The notes beneath the pieces are model-generated. The model was given only the letters and a program-made list of their open reading frames with translations. It was not told where the DNA came from and made no database searches. Shown piece by piece: positions 15,373 through 24,535 of a stretch of 26,827 nt of DNA. The stretch spans positions 1 to 26,827 of the forward strand of contig CAAGAB010000126.1 in NCBI GenBank assembly GCA_900767685.1. Reading direction: 5' to 3'. The stretch comes from an uncultured Coprococcus sp. GTDB taxonomy: Bacteria; Bacillota_A; Clostridia; Lachnospirales; Lachnospiraceae. A program made the position numbers and the translations under genes. Every line of letters begins with the position of its first letter. The stretch's first letter is position 1.

Positions 15373-17220
15373 TCAGATTATTATTCTGAATTTCTCTATC
15401 TTTTTTCTGTCTTTTATAAGCTGCTGAACCTTTGTGATATCATTCTCATTTTCCAACTGTTTCTTAATGCTGGCGAGTTTGATTTTCTTCACCACATCAG
15501 TTATCGCCCCACTCACCTCTTCATCTGACATATCTATAGACAGATCCGTCTGCAGCATTGATGCCACAAGCCTCTGTTCTTCAATATCCTGAAATGTATT
15601 GACAATGACCGCCGGCTCAACCTTGTGTTTTTCTCTATACTGGGCAAATAGTTTTTCTGCCACCGTCCGAAATACACCTGCATCAAAATCATACTCACTG
15701 ATAATTCCATCTAGTTTCTGAAAAAGAGACGGCTCATTGACCAGCCATGTAAGCAGCAGTCTTGCAGTCTTATTGTCTCCGCCATCACCCTTTGACCGGT
15801 TAGTCGAGGTTGTCTGGATTCCACTATCCTCCATATGATCAGACATCTGCAAAGCCGAGGCGGTGCCTTGACGGCTCTCCTCTAACCGCCGTTCCTCTCT
15901 CTCTACAACGTCCGGTTTAGGAGTCCCTGCCACGCCATAATCGTGCACTTTCTCCGCCAGCGCATCTCTGTTTATAACGTATGCTCTTGATATCGCATCC
16001 ACATAATTGCTGCGTTCCAGCGGATCTTCAATATACGAAAGCTCCTTTGCCACCTGATTCTGGAATTTTGTACGTTCTCCGGGATCATTCTGATCAAATT
16101 CCTCCGAATATATTCTTGCAAGGAACATCATTCCGCTCTCTGCCTTCTTGATCCGCTCCTCAAATTCCTCACTGCCGAGATTCTGGATAAATTCATCTGG
16201 ATCCTTATATGGTCGCATGTTTATGACTCTCGTGCCAACACCGACCTCCCGAAGTATAGCTATAACCTTCTTGGTGGCAGCAACTCCGGCTCCATCACTA
16301 TCATACGCAAGATACACCTCATCGGCATATCTCTTTATAATATTCGCATGTCCAAATGTAAATGCAGTTCCAAGGGATGCTACCGCGTTGTCAAAGCCTG
16401 CCTGATGCATAGATATGACATCCATATATCCCTCACAACATATAAATCCTTTTCTTCTACTTCTTCTCGCAATATTCATCGCGAATAGAGTATGGCTCTT
16501 ATCAAACACAGCCGTATCGCTTGTATTGATATACTTTGGCTTTCCATCTCCCATCACGCGTCCGCCAAATGCTATGACCTTTCCATTGATATCCAGAATA
16601 GGTATCATCGCTCTATTCCAGAACTTGTCCACACCGCCTTCTTTTTCTGATATCTCCACAAGGCCGGAATTTTTCAACTGCTCATCCGTATATCCCTTGC
16701 TCTTCAGATATTTGTACAGATCATCTCTGTATATATCTGCATATCCAAGGCCAAATTTGTTTATGGTCTCATCACTCAACCCTCTTGTATTGTGAAAATA
16801 CTCATATGCCTTTTCACCATGTTGGGAATGCTTCAATATATAATGAAAGTAAGCCGCCGCAGTCTTATTCATATCTTTCAAGGCTATCTTATATTGTTCC
16901 CTTGAGCGCTCCTGTGCACTCATGGATTTCTCAGGGAGCTGTATACCCGCGCGCTCAGCAAGCCGCTCCACGGCCTCTGGGAAATTCAGATTCTCATATT
17001 CCATTACAAATGTAAACACATTTCCACCTACACCACAGCCAAAGCAATGATACATCTGTTTTTCTCTGTTAACTTTAAACGATGGAGTCTTCTCATGATG
17101 GAAAGGACAGCATGCTTCGTAATTACTGCCTTTCTTTTTCAGGCTTGCATAGCCGCCAATGACATCCACTATATCATTGCGTGACAACACCTCATTTATA
17201 ACATCATCCGAATAGTACAA
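15373..17220 (-). CDS. dnaG: DNA primase DnaG
   Basis: 615 residues. The CHC2 zinc finger is C38-x2-H41-x17-C59-x2-C62. The RNA polymerase domain and TOPRIM core follow: EGYMDVI with Glu263, and [10 protein letters not shown] with Asp307 and Asp309. The C-terminal ~140 residues form the helicase-binding domain. It makes RNA primers for replication. The start codon is TTG (17220), supported by AAGGAGG at good spacing and by the family-typical N-terminus [20 protein letters not shown]. dgt lies 109 nt upstream, and rpoD follows at 25 nt. Confidence 0.97.
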   Translation of the reverse strand: MYYSDDVINEVLSRNDIVDVIGGYASLKKKGSNYEACCPFHHEKTPSFKVNREKQMYHCFGCGVGGNVFTFVMEYENLNFPEAVERLAERAGIQLPEKSMSAQERSREQYKIALKDMNKTAAAYFHYILKHSQHGEKAYEYFHNTRGLSDETINKFGLGYADIYRDDLYKYLKSKGYTDEQLKNSGLVEISEKEGGVDKFWNRAMIPILDINGKVIAFGGRVMGDGKPKYINTSDTAVFDKSHTLFAMNIARRSRRKGFICCEGYMDVISMHQAGFDNAVASLGTAFTFGHANIIKRYADEVYLAYDSDGAGVAATKKVIAILREVGVGTRVINMRPYKDPDEFIQNLGSEEFEERIKKAESGMMFLARIYSEEFDQNDPGERTKFQNQVAKELSYIEDPLERSNYVDAISRAYVINRDALAEKVHDYGVAGTPKPDVVEREERRLEESRQGTASALQMSDHMEDSGIQTTSTNRSKGDGGDNKTARLLLTWLVNEPSLFQKLDGIISEYDFDAGVFRTVAEKLFAQYREKHKVEPAVIVNTFQDIEEQRLVASMLQTDLSIDMSDEEVSGAITDVVKKIKLASIKKQLENENDITKVQQLIKDRKKIEKFRIII

Positions 17221-17329
17221 TTCGATTCCTCCTTAACTACAAACATCTGATACAGGATTAGTTCTTATTTTTATTTATATTTTTATTTATTTTTTCATTT
17301 ATTTTTTTCTGATGTTTTTCCACTTGTGA

Positions 17330-18334
17330 TCATACCTTCCATGACTTCGGTATATATATATCCTTAAACGTCTCTATAGCATAATTATCTGTCATTCCTG
17401 CTATATAATCGCAGACCACAGTTTTGGGGTCTTCCCCCATATATATCATCTCCACACACTCGTTGGTGAGTCTGCTGGCATCCTCTATAAAATACTCATA
17501 CAAAATCCTGAGCATCTTGTCCGCCTTAATCTCCTCGCTCTTTGCAATAGGATTGGTGTAGAGATATGTAAACATATACTTTCTAAGATCCCCAAGTGCA
17601 TCACCTATCATCTGTGACATACTTACACGATCTTTTCCCATACTCGTCTTTATGACATCATGTATCAGGCAATTGAGCCTTGCCCTTGTCGTTTTTCCCA
17701 AAATATCGGTAATATTGTCAGGAAGATCATCTTCTTTTAATATATTACCTCTTATCGCATCATCTATATCATGATTCACATATGCTATCTTATCCGCAAG
17801 TCGGACACACTGTCCCTCCAGAGTATGCGGAGTACACGATGTCTTGTGGTTCAGTATTCCATCCCTGACTTCCCATGTCAGATTGAGTCCCTCGCCTCTG
17901 TTTTCAAGGTGCTCAACAACCCTGACACTCTGTACATTATGGCTGAAATTGTTGCCCGCGCATGATGCAAGCGTGCGCTCGCCAACATGTCCAAATGGTG
18001 TATGCCCCAGATCATGTCCAAGCGCTATGGCTTCTGTAAGATCCTCATTAAGTCTGAGAGATCTGGCTATTGTTCTCGCTATCTGTGCCACTTCCAGCGT
18101 ATGAGTAAGTCTTGTTCTGTAATGATCATCTCCTGGTGACAGAAATACCTGTGTTTTATGTTTGAGTCTTCTAAAAGACTTACAATGAAGTATACGATCC
18201 CTGTCCCTCTGATATGCCGTTCTCAGATCGCACTGCTCCTCCTGCCTTTCGCGACCTCTTGACTCGTCGCTGAACGATGCAAACGGACTTAAGATCTGAT
18301 GTTCCTGGTGTTCCTGTTCTTCGCGTATTGTCAT
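17330..18334 (-). CDS. dgt: deoxyguanosinetriphosphate triphosphohydrolase-like HD protein
   Basis: 334 residues with the HD-domain metal ligands His78 (YRTRLTHTLEVAQIAR), His107-Asp108 (ALGHDLGHTPFGHVGE) and Asp181 (LADKIAYVNHDIDDA). Family members cleave dNTPs to deoxynucleoside and triphosphate and control dNTP pools. The length fits the short Gram-positive dGTPase-like group, in which nucleotide preference varies. AGGAG precedes the start. It is the first gene of the conserved dgt-dnaG-rpoD run. Confidence 0.93.
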   Translation of the reverse strand: MTIREEQEHQEHQILSPFASFSDESRGRERQEEQCDLRTAYQRDRDRILHCKSFRRLKHKTQVFLSPGDDHYRTRLTHTLEVAQIARTIARSLRLNEDLTEAIALGHDLGHTPFGHVGERTLASCAGNNFSHNVQSVRVVEHLENRGEGLNLTWEVRDGILNHKTSCTPHTLEGQCVRLADKIAYVNHDIDDAIRGNILKEDDLPDNITDILGKTTRARLNCLIHDVIKTSMGKDRVSMSQMIGDALGDLRKYMFTYLYTNPIAKSEEIKADKMLRILYEYFIEDASRLTNECVEMIYMGEDPKTVVCDYIAGMTDNYAIETFKDIYIPKSWKV

Positions 18335-18645
18335 AGTCTTCTCCTATCCACATATACAAACAAAACCTAACAGTATCTCTTATAAAGCATATTTTATTAA
18401 CCACACATTTCTATTCTTCTGTCTTTTTTCTCATAATCCTTTTTTTATTTTCATTTTTTTATTTTTTTTGCATTTTATATGAATATACCAAGCAAAAAAG
18501 TGTATGTCGTAATGGCTATGACTGGCATATCATTTTCCCGTAGCCATTATGAACATACACTTATAATTTTTTCCTTGTTCTTTCTATTTTTTCTGTTGCA
18601 TTACCTAAAATTACACTACAGATCCATCACATTCTGTTCACCATA
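18335..18645. other. intergenic region between the lipoprotein gene and dgt
   Basis: It contains the large terminator hairpin at 18490-18562 and a very A/T-rich stretch (18420-18480). The dgt operon promoter should lie here, but I cannot pick one: the best TATAAG-like box has no good -35. No gene is visible. Confidence 0.6.
18490..18562. terminator. large terminator hairpin after the sigma/lipoprotein operon
   Basis: Arms 18498-18518 and 18541-18562 form a 10-bp outer helix (AAGTGTATGT/ACATACACTT), a small internal loop and a 9-bp inner helix (TAATGGCTA/TAGCCATTA). The loop is 22 nt. On the minus strand it runs directly into TTTTTT; on the plus strand ATAATTTTTT follows. Confidence 0.85.
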
Positions 18646-20049
18646 TTAATTCTTGCCAAATCTGGACTCATCCTGAACAATGCCGACCTCACTTCCATCC
18701 CTGGCATCTATCATCACAAGCTGTATAGGATACGAGTCATTGCTGCCTCTTTCGCCGTCGATCTGGGCAAAAGCATACACCGGTATCGCCTCATATTCAC
18801 CATCACCGATCTTCGTTCTAAAGTATGTCAGTCTGACATCGTTGAACTCCACCTTGTTGTATCCTCTGTAATCGGCAAAATGCTCCGGCATACATTTCTG
18901 CAGGCTGTCCACTGCGTCTTCCCAGTTTATAAGCGTTACTGCCTGAACGGCATCCTCATCTGATTTCATAGGCCATGTACATATAAAAGAAACCAGTCCG
19001 TCACTGTCAAATGTTATAGTATACTCCGACTTTTCCATATAGTAATAGTTATCCGGATTGAAATTATCCTCATTACTCTGATGAGATATAGTGTCAACAC
19101 CAAATGCCTCCGGCTGATATAATGGCTGCACTGTCACCGCCGCTCCAAGTTCGACAGAGTATCCGTTCTTCTCATATCCGCACGCCTCATCTCCGCCATT
19201 TGCATCATAATATCCATATTCTCTGTATATCTCATTCTCAGAAATCATTGCAACATCCTTAAAGCCCCACTTTGCCATGTAATCCATAGCTTTAGCCAAA
19301 GCCTCGTCCTGGCTCAGTCCGCATTTGTTGTCTTCATCCACGGCTGCCCATATTGGAGAATTTCTGTTGATGGCATCAAGTTCTTCACTGTCATATGTCA
19401 TGTATGCCACAAAAGTCGCTCCCAATTTCTGCATATCCTCCGGCACTTCTTTCGCAGATGCCAGCTGCAGCTCAAACCCCTCATCCGTGGACCATGACTG
19501 ATCAAAGAAGTACAGTATGTACTCTGTGCCATCAATCTTCCCAATAAAATAATCTTTACCGTAGTCAACCACTGCCCCTTTATCAGCAAAAATCGCGTCT
19601 CTCTGCGCCTGGCTCACTTCATCCTTCAGATCATAAGGATACTCAAACACCCCCTCTTCTTCGTCAAAAATGTTCTTCAGTATCCTCTCTCTATCAGCCG
19701 CATCTATCTTTCCCATAGTAAATTTCTTTGTATACATCTTGTCCGTATCAGGGATCTTGATCTTATCAGTTTTTATACACGCCGACTCGACTGTCCCACA
19801 GTCATCCGACCTGATGTCAACGTCTGCGCTGACAGGTATATCCAAAGCTGCTGCAAGACCTCCCACACTGTCTTCTCCCTCGGCTGTATTTTGTGCATCA
19901 CTTCCGCTGGTGTATTCCTTCACATCATCTCCCTCTATAACAGATACGTTTACCCCATCATCATTTTTTGTTGTACAGCCAACGAACGCAAGTGCCATAC
20001 ACATTGCCGCTGCACAAACCAGAATTCTTCGCCTTCTCATATTTTTCAT
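18646..20049 (-). CDS. secreted lipoprotein of unknown function
   Basis: 467 residues. The N-terminus MKNMRRRRILVCAAAMCMAL is a lipoprotein signal with a lipobox ending FVG-Cys25, so the mature protein is probably anchored to the outer face of the membrane. The rest is hydrophilic with no further membrane segment and many Asp, Glu and Tyr. It resembles the DUF6034-type lipoproteins of Lachnospiraceae, an impression rather than a confirmed match. AAGGAG precedes the start. It lies 78 nt after the anti-sigma-like gene and is followed by a strong terminator, so it is probably the third gene of the ECF sigma operon. An envelope-sensing or cell-wall role is possible. Confidence 0.78.
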   Translation of the reverse strand: MKNMRRRRILVCAAAMCMALAFVGCTTKNDDGVNVSVIEGDDVKEYTSGSDAQNTAEGEDSVGGLAAALDIPVSADVDIRSDDCGTVESACIKTDKIKIPDTDKMYTKKFTMGKIDAADRERILKNIFDEEEGVFEYPYDLKDEVSQAQRDAIFADKGAVVDYGKDYFIGKIDGTEYILYFFDQSWSTDEGFELQLASAKEVPEDMQKLGATFVAYMTYDSEELDAINRNSPIWAAVDEDNKCGLSQDEALAKAMDYMAKWGFKDVAMISENEIYREYGYYDANGGDEACGYEKNGYSVELGAAVTVQPLYQPEAFGVDTISHQSNEDNFNPDNYYYMEKSEYTITFDSDGLVSFICTWPMKSDEDAVQAVTLINWEDAVDSLQKCMPEHFADYRGYNKVEFNDVRLTYFRTKIGDGEYEAIPVYAFAQIDGERGSNDSYPIQLVMIDARDGSEVGIVQDESRFGKN

Positions 20050-20127
20050 AATTACTCCTTCCCTTATCCGTTCGGACTCTCCATATAATTCTTATCCTTT
20101 TTCTGGTATAACCCGAGTATTTATATA

Positions 20128-21684
20128 TCACTCTGCATCTCCAAGGTATACCGACACATAGTCAAACGACTGAGAATATCCGTCATCACTGGATACCAAC
20201 ATATATGAATCGTTGATCTCGCTCTTATCAACAAGAAAATAGACTTTTAGATCATGCTTTTCACCTTTCTTGTCAAGCACTACCGCCACATCATGCACAT
20301 CTGCCTTCTGGCCATCGATCTCTGCATATGCAGGAGATACAAACGTCATCATCTGACTGTTCTGTGCACTTGCATCGTAACCGGCATAGTAATAATTTGT
20401 AGTTTCCGGAGTCTGCAATTCTTTTGATCCGTTTATCTCTCCCCTGTCGAGGTAGAAATCAAGGACCTTCTCAGCGCTGTCAACATCCTCTGTCAACGCT
20501 CCCTCATAGGACATATCCACAACTACCATGCGGAGGCTGCTATCATTGTAGTCATCCCAGCTCGAGAATGTGTCATCCGTGGTCTCCTTAAGTCTCCTGC
20601 ATCTGACTGTCTTAAACTTACCATTTTTATCCACAAATCTACTGTCAATGTCGTCAAACCAATAGGTTATGTCGCTCTCAGGTATTTTGCATGTATTGTC
20701 ATATACCTTTATACCGTTAACTGTCATCTCATATCCTGCTTTGACAAACTTCTCATTCACATTTACGATTGTGAATCTATCCTTAGTCTCATCTACAAAG
20801 CTCTCTATATCATTCTCTGCATCTGTATCATCCTGTACATCAGCTTCAACCAAAGTCCATTTTGCAGGGTCATCTCCTATTTCCTCATTGATCGACATTC
20901 CTGCTATCACTTTGCTAAGATCTGCTTCAGTTATCGACCGTCCTACATACATAGTTACGATCACCGAGTGTTCTTTGACAGGAATATACGCCAGTCTGTT
21001 GAAGGAGTAGTCCACACCGCCCCTCTCAAAAAGCTGATACTCATAGTCACCTGCTTTTAATGTCTGAGCCTTCCCAACATCCCGGTTCACCACATCATAC
21101 GATTTGCCATCCCACTCTGATGCTGCAACAGATATACCCATATCAAGTTCTCCATCTGTCACATCATATTTGTTCTCCTCCACCTGAACCATTCCAGCAG
21201 GCAGATAGCTGAATTTTATCTCCACATATCTCCTGTCAGGATCAACAGAATATGTAAGTCCGTCACTTCCCACCTTTGAGTATACTTTTTCAGAATAACA
21301 TTCATCTGGGATATCTCTCTTCTCTATATCTGACATATCTGCCGTATCTGCCGCTGTAGCGTTTTCCTCTGACATGCCTTCCTGTGAATACCCTTCCTCA
21401 TTCATCTGAATCGTTACTGTAGCCGTATGTCCGTCCCGACTGACTGTGAATCTATATACCGTAACGGCTGCATGGATCGACACCGGCAGCAGTACCACCG
21501 CACATGTTAAAATTACTGCCACCTTGGTGAATTGTCCAAATCCTCCATAATATTTCTTTTTACTTGTCTGATCCCCAGACTTCTCAACCTCCTTTATTCC
21601 ATCCAGTATCCTCTCTTTTCTTGCCTTGTATTCCGCAGAAAATTTATGCACATCCTCTTTGTCATGTATATTATTATTCTCCAT
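20128..21684 (-). CDS. membrane-anchored anti-sigma-factor-like protein
   Basis: 518 residues. An N-terminal cytoplasmic part of about 50 residues, rich in Lys and Glu, could hold the sigma-binding segment. One transmembrane helix lies at about 54-74 (VAVILTCAVVLLPVSIHAAV), followed by a large extracytoplasmic domain of about 440 residues, rich in Asp, Ser and Tyr. This layout fits the DUF4179/DUF4367-type anti-sigma factors of Clostridia. Its start overlaps the end of the ECF sigma gene by 11 nt, and AAGGAG lies inside that gene; such coupling is typical of sigma/anti-sigma pairs. No zinc-binding HxxxCxxC motif is seen. The signal it senses is unknown. Confidence 0.8.
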   Translation of the reverse strand: MENNNIHDKEDVHKFSAEYKARKERILDGIKEVEKSGDQTSKKKYYGGFGQFTKVAVILTCAVVLLPVSIHAAVTVYRFTVSRDGHTATVTIQMNEEGYSQEGMSEENATAADTADMSDIEKRDIPDECYSEKVYSKVGSDGLTYSVDPDRRYVEIKFSYLPAGMVQVEENKYDVTDGELDMGISVAASEWDGKSYDVVNRDVGKAQTLKAGDYEYQLFERGGVDYSFNRLAYIPVKEHSVIVTMYVGRSITEADLSKVIAGMSINEEIGDDPAKWTLVEADVQDDTDAENDIESFVDETKDRFTIVNVNEKFVKAGYEMTVNGIKVYDNTCKIPESDITYWFDDIDSRFVDKNGKFKTVRCRRLKETTDDTFSSWDDYNDSSLRMVVVDMSYEGALTEDVDSAEKVLDFYLDRGEINGSKELQTPETTNYYYAGYDASAQNSQMMTFVSPAYAEIDGQKADVHDVAVVLDKKGEKHDLKVYFLVDKSEINDSYMLVSSDDGYSQSFDYVSVYLGDAE

Positions 21685-22246
21685 ACAGCATCATCTCCTT
21701 TACAATCAATTTATGAGCCCTCTTGATCGCTCTCTCGTATTTCTTCCTCACAGTACTCTCCGACATATTCATGACAGCCGCCGTCTCTCTCACGCTGAGC
21801 TGCCGCGCTGCCCTAAGCCTCAGCACAAGAGCGTCATCATCTGAAAGTTTATCCAGAACAGAGTCTAATATCTCCCTGTTCTCCACATCCTCCGTCATTT
21901 CCCGATGACCGGCAGTACCTCCGCCCTGCCAGATCACATTCTCAAATGCATCTTCGGATAAAGCATCTCCCGGAAATGTACACACAGTCTCCGCATTCCT
22001 TTTGTTCTTTCTGTACATATCTATAGAAATGTTTTTTGCGATCCTAGTTATATACGCCGCTCTCTTATCATCAGCCATCCTTCGCACAACATCCCTGTGT
22101 CTGATTATTTTCAAAAAGGTCTCCTGTACTGCCTCCTCTGCCTGCCATGTATCTCCAAGTATGGCATTTGCCAGTCGGAATATCTTCTGCTCATACATGT
22201 CGTAATATTCTTCTATAATCTCACTGTCTTTTTTATCTTTATGCAT
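21674..22246 (-). CDS. ECF-type sigma-70 family RNA polymerase sigma factor
   Basis: 190 residues from the ATG at 22246, preceded by AGGAAG; an upstream in-frame ATG at 22315 would add 23 residues that do not resemble the family. Region 2 covers about 8-78 (IFRLANAILGDTWQAEEAVQ, ITRIAKNISIDMYRKNKR); an acidic linker follows; region 4 has LSDDDALVLRLRAARQLSVR and the helix-turn-helix ETAAVMNMSESTVRKKYERA. Regions 1.2 and 3 are absent, which defines the ECF group. The anti-sigma-like gene overlaps it. Autoregulation is usual for such pairs. Confidence 0.92.
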   Translation of the reverse strand: MHKDKKDSEIIEEYYDMYEQKIFRLANAILGDTWQAEEAVQETFLKIIRHRDVVRRMADDKRAAYITRIAKNISIDMYRKNKRNAETVCTFPGDALSEDAFENVIWQGGGTAGHREMTEDVENREILDSVLDKLSDDDALVLRLRAARQLSVRETAAVMNMSESTVRKKYERAIKRAHKLIVKEMMLYGE

Positions 22247-22330
22247 AATCTTCCTGTTCCTTTTTCGTGTGTGTCCACATCCCCACAATACATTATCATA
22301 AGTCCATCTTTGCATGCCATTTGAACGTTC

Positions 22331-22358
22331 ACTATATATAACGGATAGCTTACCACAA
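22331..22358 (-). promoter_or_regulatory. possible promoter of the ECF sigma operon
   Basis: On the minus strand, TTGTGG (plus 22353-22358), a 16-nt spacer and TATAGT (plus 22331-22336), leaving a leader of about 80 nt. The -35 is poor. An ECF-type self-recognised promoter in the same gap is equally possible. Confidence 0.3.
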
Positions 22359-22391
22359 ATGTGACATATATTTTTATTTTTATATCACATT
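22358..22391. promoter_or_regulatory. inverted repeat upstream of the ECF sigma gene
   Basis: AATGTGA-C-ATATA (22358-22370) and TATATCACATT (22381-22391) are reverse complements apart from one bulged C, separated by 10 nt. It touches the -35 side of the possible sigma promoter, so an operator is plausible. Confidence 0.35.
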
Positions 22392-22417
22392 ACACGCCCA
22401 GCCCCAGCAAAATTAAT

Positions 22418-22469
22418 ATAAAAAAGACAGATACCTGTCACCATACATTACCGGTAACTGGTATCCGTC
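22418..22469 (-). terminator. intrinsic terminator after the PrsA-like gene
   Basis: On the minus strand GACGGATACC pairs with GGTATCTGTC (10 bp including one G-U; plus arms 22460-22469 and 22426-22435) and runs into TTTTTT. The loop contains the palindrome TTACCGGTAA. Confidence 0.8.
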
Positions 22470-22510
22470 CTTTTCATCATTTTACATCTTTTCTTATATT
22501 ATGTCTGCAT

Positions 22511-23608
22511 TTACTTCATAAGCCCCTGATCGTTCAGATCCGTAGCCATATCAAGAAAACTAAAATTCTTCCATGTATCATCCTTGTAGACGATGCCACC
22601 CTTGTCATCACAACTGTCTATCCACTGCTGTTTTGTCTTTTCAAGCTCTGTGTCGACCTGCGCCTCTGCAGACTGATAAGCAAAACTGTCAAGCAGATCA
22701 CTGTCATGGTCTGAGAGTACAGCTATGGCATAATATGCTGTCTCAGCCTCATACAACTCTGTACACTGCCCTGCAGCAAGCTTATCCATCACTTCATTCA
22801 TATCATCTGCATAACCGCCGACATAACTCTGTTTCTCCTCAGAATAGGCATCGACACCATACTTCTTGGCTGTCTCCTCAGCATCTGCCCCAGCATTTAT
22901 TTCCTTGACAGCAGCCTCAGCCTTGGACTTCATATCCGCAAGCTCTTTGTCATCAAGCTTTACATAATTGCCATTATCATCCGTCATCGGATTGCCATCG
23001 TCGTCAGCCTTTACCTTCGGGAATGTAATATAATATATCTTCTGGAAATTATAATCCTTGTACTGTTCCTTCAGATCCGCTGTGAGTTTCTTTCCGAGTT
23101 CATTACGAGTATTCGTCTCAATCTTGTTCATTATGGAAGTATCATTGAACACGGAATCTATGAGTTCATCACTTATTCCATACTTCTCCCTCACTGACTT
23201 TGGTACGTAAGTTGTAAAGTTCTTTATGAGACTGTCTCTGGTATTCTCATCATCCTTTGTGAATTCCATGTTGGCATCCTTAGCTGCATCCCCTGCCATC
23301 TTGGTCTCCACTATATTGTCAATGACAACCTGCTTGTACTTCTCCTCGTCCTTCTGTATGTCCTCATACTGTACAGTTCCCGACAAAATCTCAAGTATAC
23401 TGTAAAGCATAAGCTCATCTTTACCTATACTATACTCACCAACTGTCATAACAGCATCACTGTTATCCGTCGCCTTGCTGTCCGTGCTGCTTGCGGTACC
23501 CTGTGTCTTACCACCATCAGAGGTATTATCCGTACTGCCGCAACCCACCAATATGGACAGACCAAGTGCTGCCGCACATACACAGCTTGTTAATCTCATT
23601 CTCTTCAT
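22511..23608 (-). CDS. PrsA/SurA-like foldase lipoprotein (peptidyl-prolyl isomerase family)
   Basis: 365 residues. The signal peptide MKRMRLTSCVCAAALGLSIL ends in the lipobox LVG-Cys23, followed by a Ser/Thr/Asp-rich spacer. From about residue 52 it has the SurA/PrsA N-terminal helical layout (VMTVGEYSIGKDELMLYSIL), and a parvulin-like region from about residue 190 (FQKIYYITFPKVKADDDGNP, AEETAKKYGVDAYSEE). Parvulin active-site residues are not obvious, so it may be a chaperone without isomerase activity. It acts outside the membrane on newly exported proteins. It lies 92 nt after the YesL-family gene and ends at its own terminator. The start lacks a well-spaced ribosome binding site; an ATG three codons later is an alternative. 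Confidence 0.85.
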   Translation of the reverse strand: MKRMRLTSCVCAAALGLSILVGCGSTDNTSDGGKTQGTASSTDSKATDNSDAVMTVGEYSIGKDELMLYSILEILSGTVQYEDIQKDEEKYKQVVIDNIVETKMAGDAAKDANMEFTKDDENTRDSLIKNFTTYVPKSVREKYGISDELIDSVFNDTSIMNKIETNTRNELGKKLTADLKEQYKDYNFQKIYYITFPKVKADDDGNPMTDDNGNYVKLDDKELADMKSKAEAAVKEINAGADAEETAKKYGVDAYSEEKQSYVGGYADDMNEVMDKLAAGQCTELYEAETAYYAIAVLSDHDSDLLDSFAYQSAEAQVDTELEKTKQQWIDSCDDKGGIVYKDDTWKNFSFLDMATDLNDQGLMK

Positions 23609-23700
23609 AGCCTGCTTCTTCGTCCTTTAGTTTATTATAAAATGATATCTCACACTTATTGTCGCCCTTATTCATTATCCCTATGGATCAATGGTCAGTA

Positions 23701-24462
23701 TTACTCTCTTGCATCATCCTGTTCCGTATCATCATCATCCGCATTGATCTTAGAGGTATCTATGAGATGCTTGGTGATCCTGCCCATAGGCAGCGCCTCG
23801 CCATCGTCTGCCTCCTCGGTCTCCGTCTCACTTCCATCTTTGCTCTCTATCTTATCATAGAGTCTGTTGACAACCATAGAGCTTGCATACGCAAGAACAC
23901 CTATGAGTATCAGAAGCCATAGCACCCATGTATAATATAATATCTTGTTGTTGGAAGCATAGAGTACTATAGGAAGTACCCATATAAAGAACATATAGAA
24001 CCATGATCCAAGATTCGCAATACATATCAGAAATGAGTTCTTTATATAGTTACCTGTCGTGTTCTCATATCTGGCCACCATCGGGAAAAGCATTGGAAGT
24101 GTAAAACTGAGGAACACTGCCTCAAGTGCCATAAGTCCGAGGATCAGTGCGTATCCCAGGCCTCCCATCGAAAACGAAAGTACATATTCCACATACATCG
24201 CTGCCAATATGACCAATATGACAAGCCACACCTTGGTGGCCGGTTTGAAGTTCTTCTTAAATGCAGACCAGTAGCTCTTCCATACCGGTCCCTCCTGATC
24301 CTTCACAAGCTTTGTTGTAAAGGCATACATAGCAGTAGTTGCCGCCCCTATGGTAAAAATGGGAATACTTGTGATTATAAACAAAATATTGATTATAAAT
24401 AAGTCTCCGAATTTCTCCAGTTTCTGAAATATATTTGTTTTGATATTTCCATTCTGTGCCAT
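23701..24462 (-). CDS. YesL/DUF624 family membrane protein
   Basis: 253 residues with about five hydrophobic segments (near 20-42, 78-96, 102-128, 148-170 and 172-195). The N-terminal signature IFQKLEKFGDLFIINILFII and the following TSIPIFTIGAATTAMYAFTT are characteristic of YesL/DUF624. The C-terminal ~50 residues are cytoplasmic and acidic (ADDDDTEQDDARE). YesL proteins are regularly found beside sugar ABC transporters that import plant or host glycans; their biochemical role is unknown. GAGGAG precedes the start, directly after a hairpin. It follows the two permease genes at 73 nt. Confidence 0.9.
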   Translation of the reverse strand: MAQNGNIKTNIFQKLEKFGDLFIINILFIITSIPIFTIGAATTAMYAFTTKLVKDQEGPVWKSYWSAFKKNFKPATKVWLVILVILAAMYVEYVLSFSMGGLGYALILGLMALEAVFLSFTLPMLFPMVARYENTTGNYIKNSFLICIANLGSWFYMFFIWVLPIVLYASNNKILYYTWVLWLLILIGVLAYASSMVVNRLYDKIESKDGSETETEEADDGEALPMGRITKHLIDTSKINADDDDTEQDDARE

Positions 24463-24472
24463 ATGTTCTCCT

Positions 24473-24509
24473 CAAAAATACAAGGCACACAATTGCTTGT
24501 GTACCTTGT
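24473..24509 (-). terminator. hairpin with T-tract between permease and YesL genes
   Basis: On the minus strand ACAAGG-T-ACACAA pairs with TTGTGT-G-CCTTGT (plus arms 24480-24492 and 24497-24509) with a 4-nt loop, followed by ATTTTTGAGGAG. The T-tract merges into the YesL ribosome binding site, so it may act as a partial terminator or hide the site. Confidence 0.6.
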
Positions 24510-24535
24510 GTGATAAATATTGTATATTGTTGCAA

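Noticed and set aside
22358..22391. CRP-like TGTGA...TCACA site
   Set aside because: The spacing between TGTGA and TCACA is far longer than the 6 nt of CRP sites, so it is kept only as an unspecified inverted repeat.
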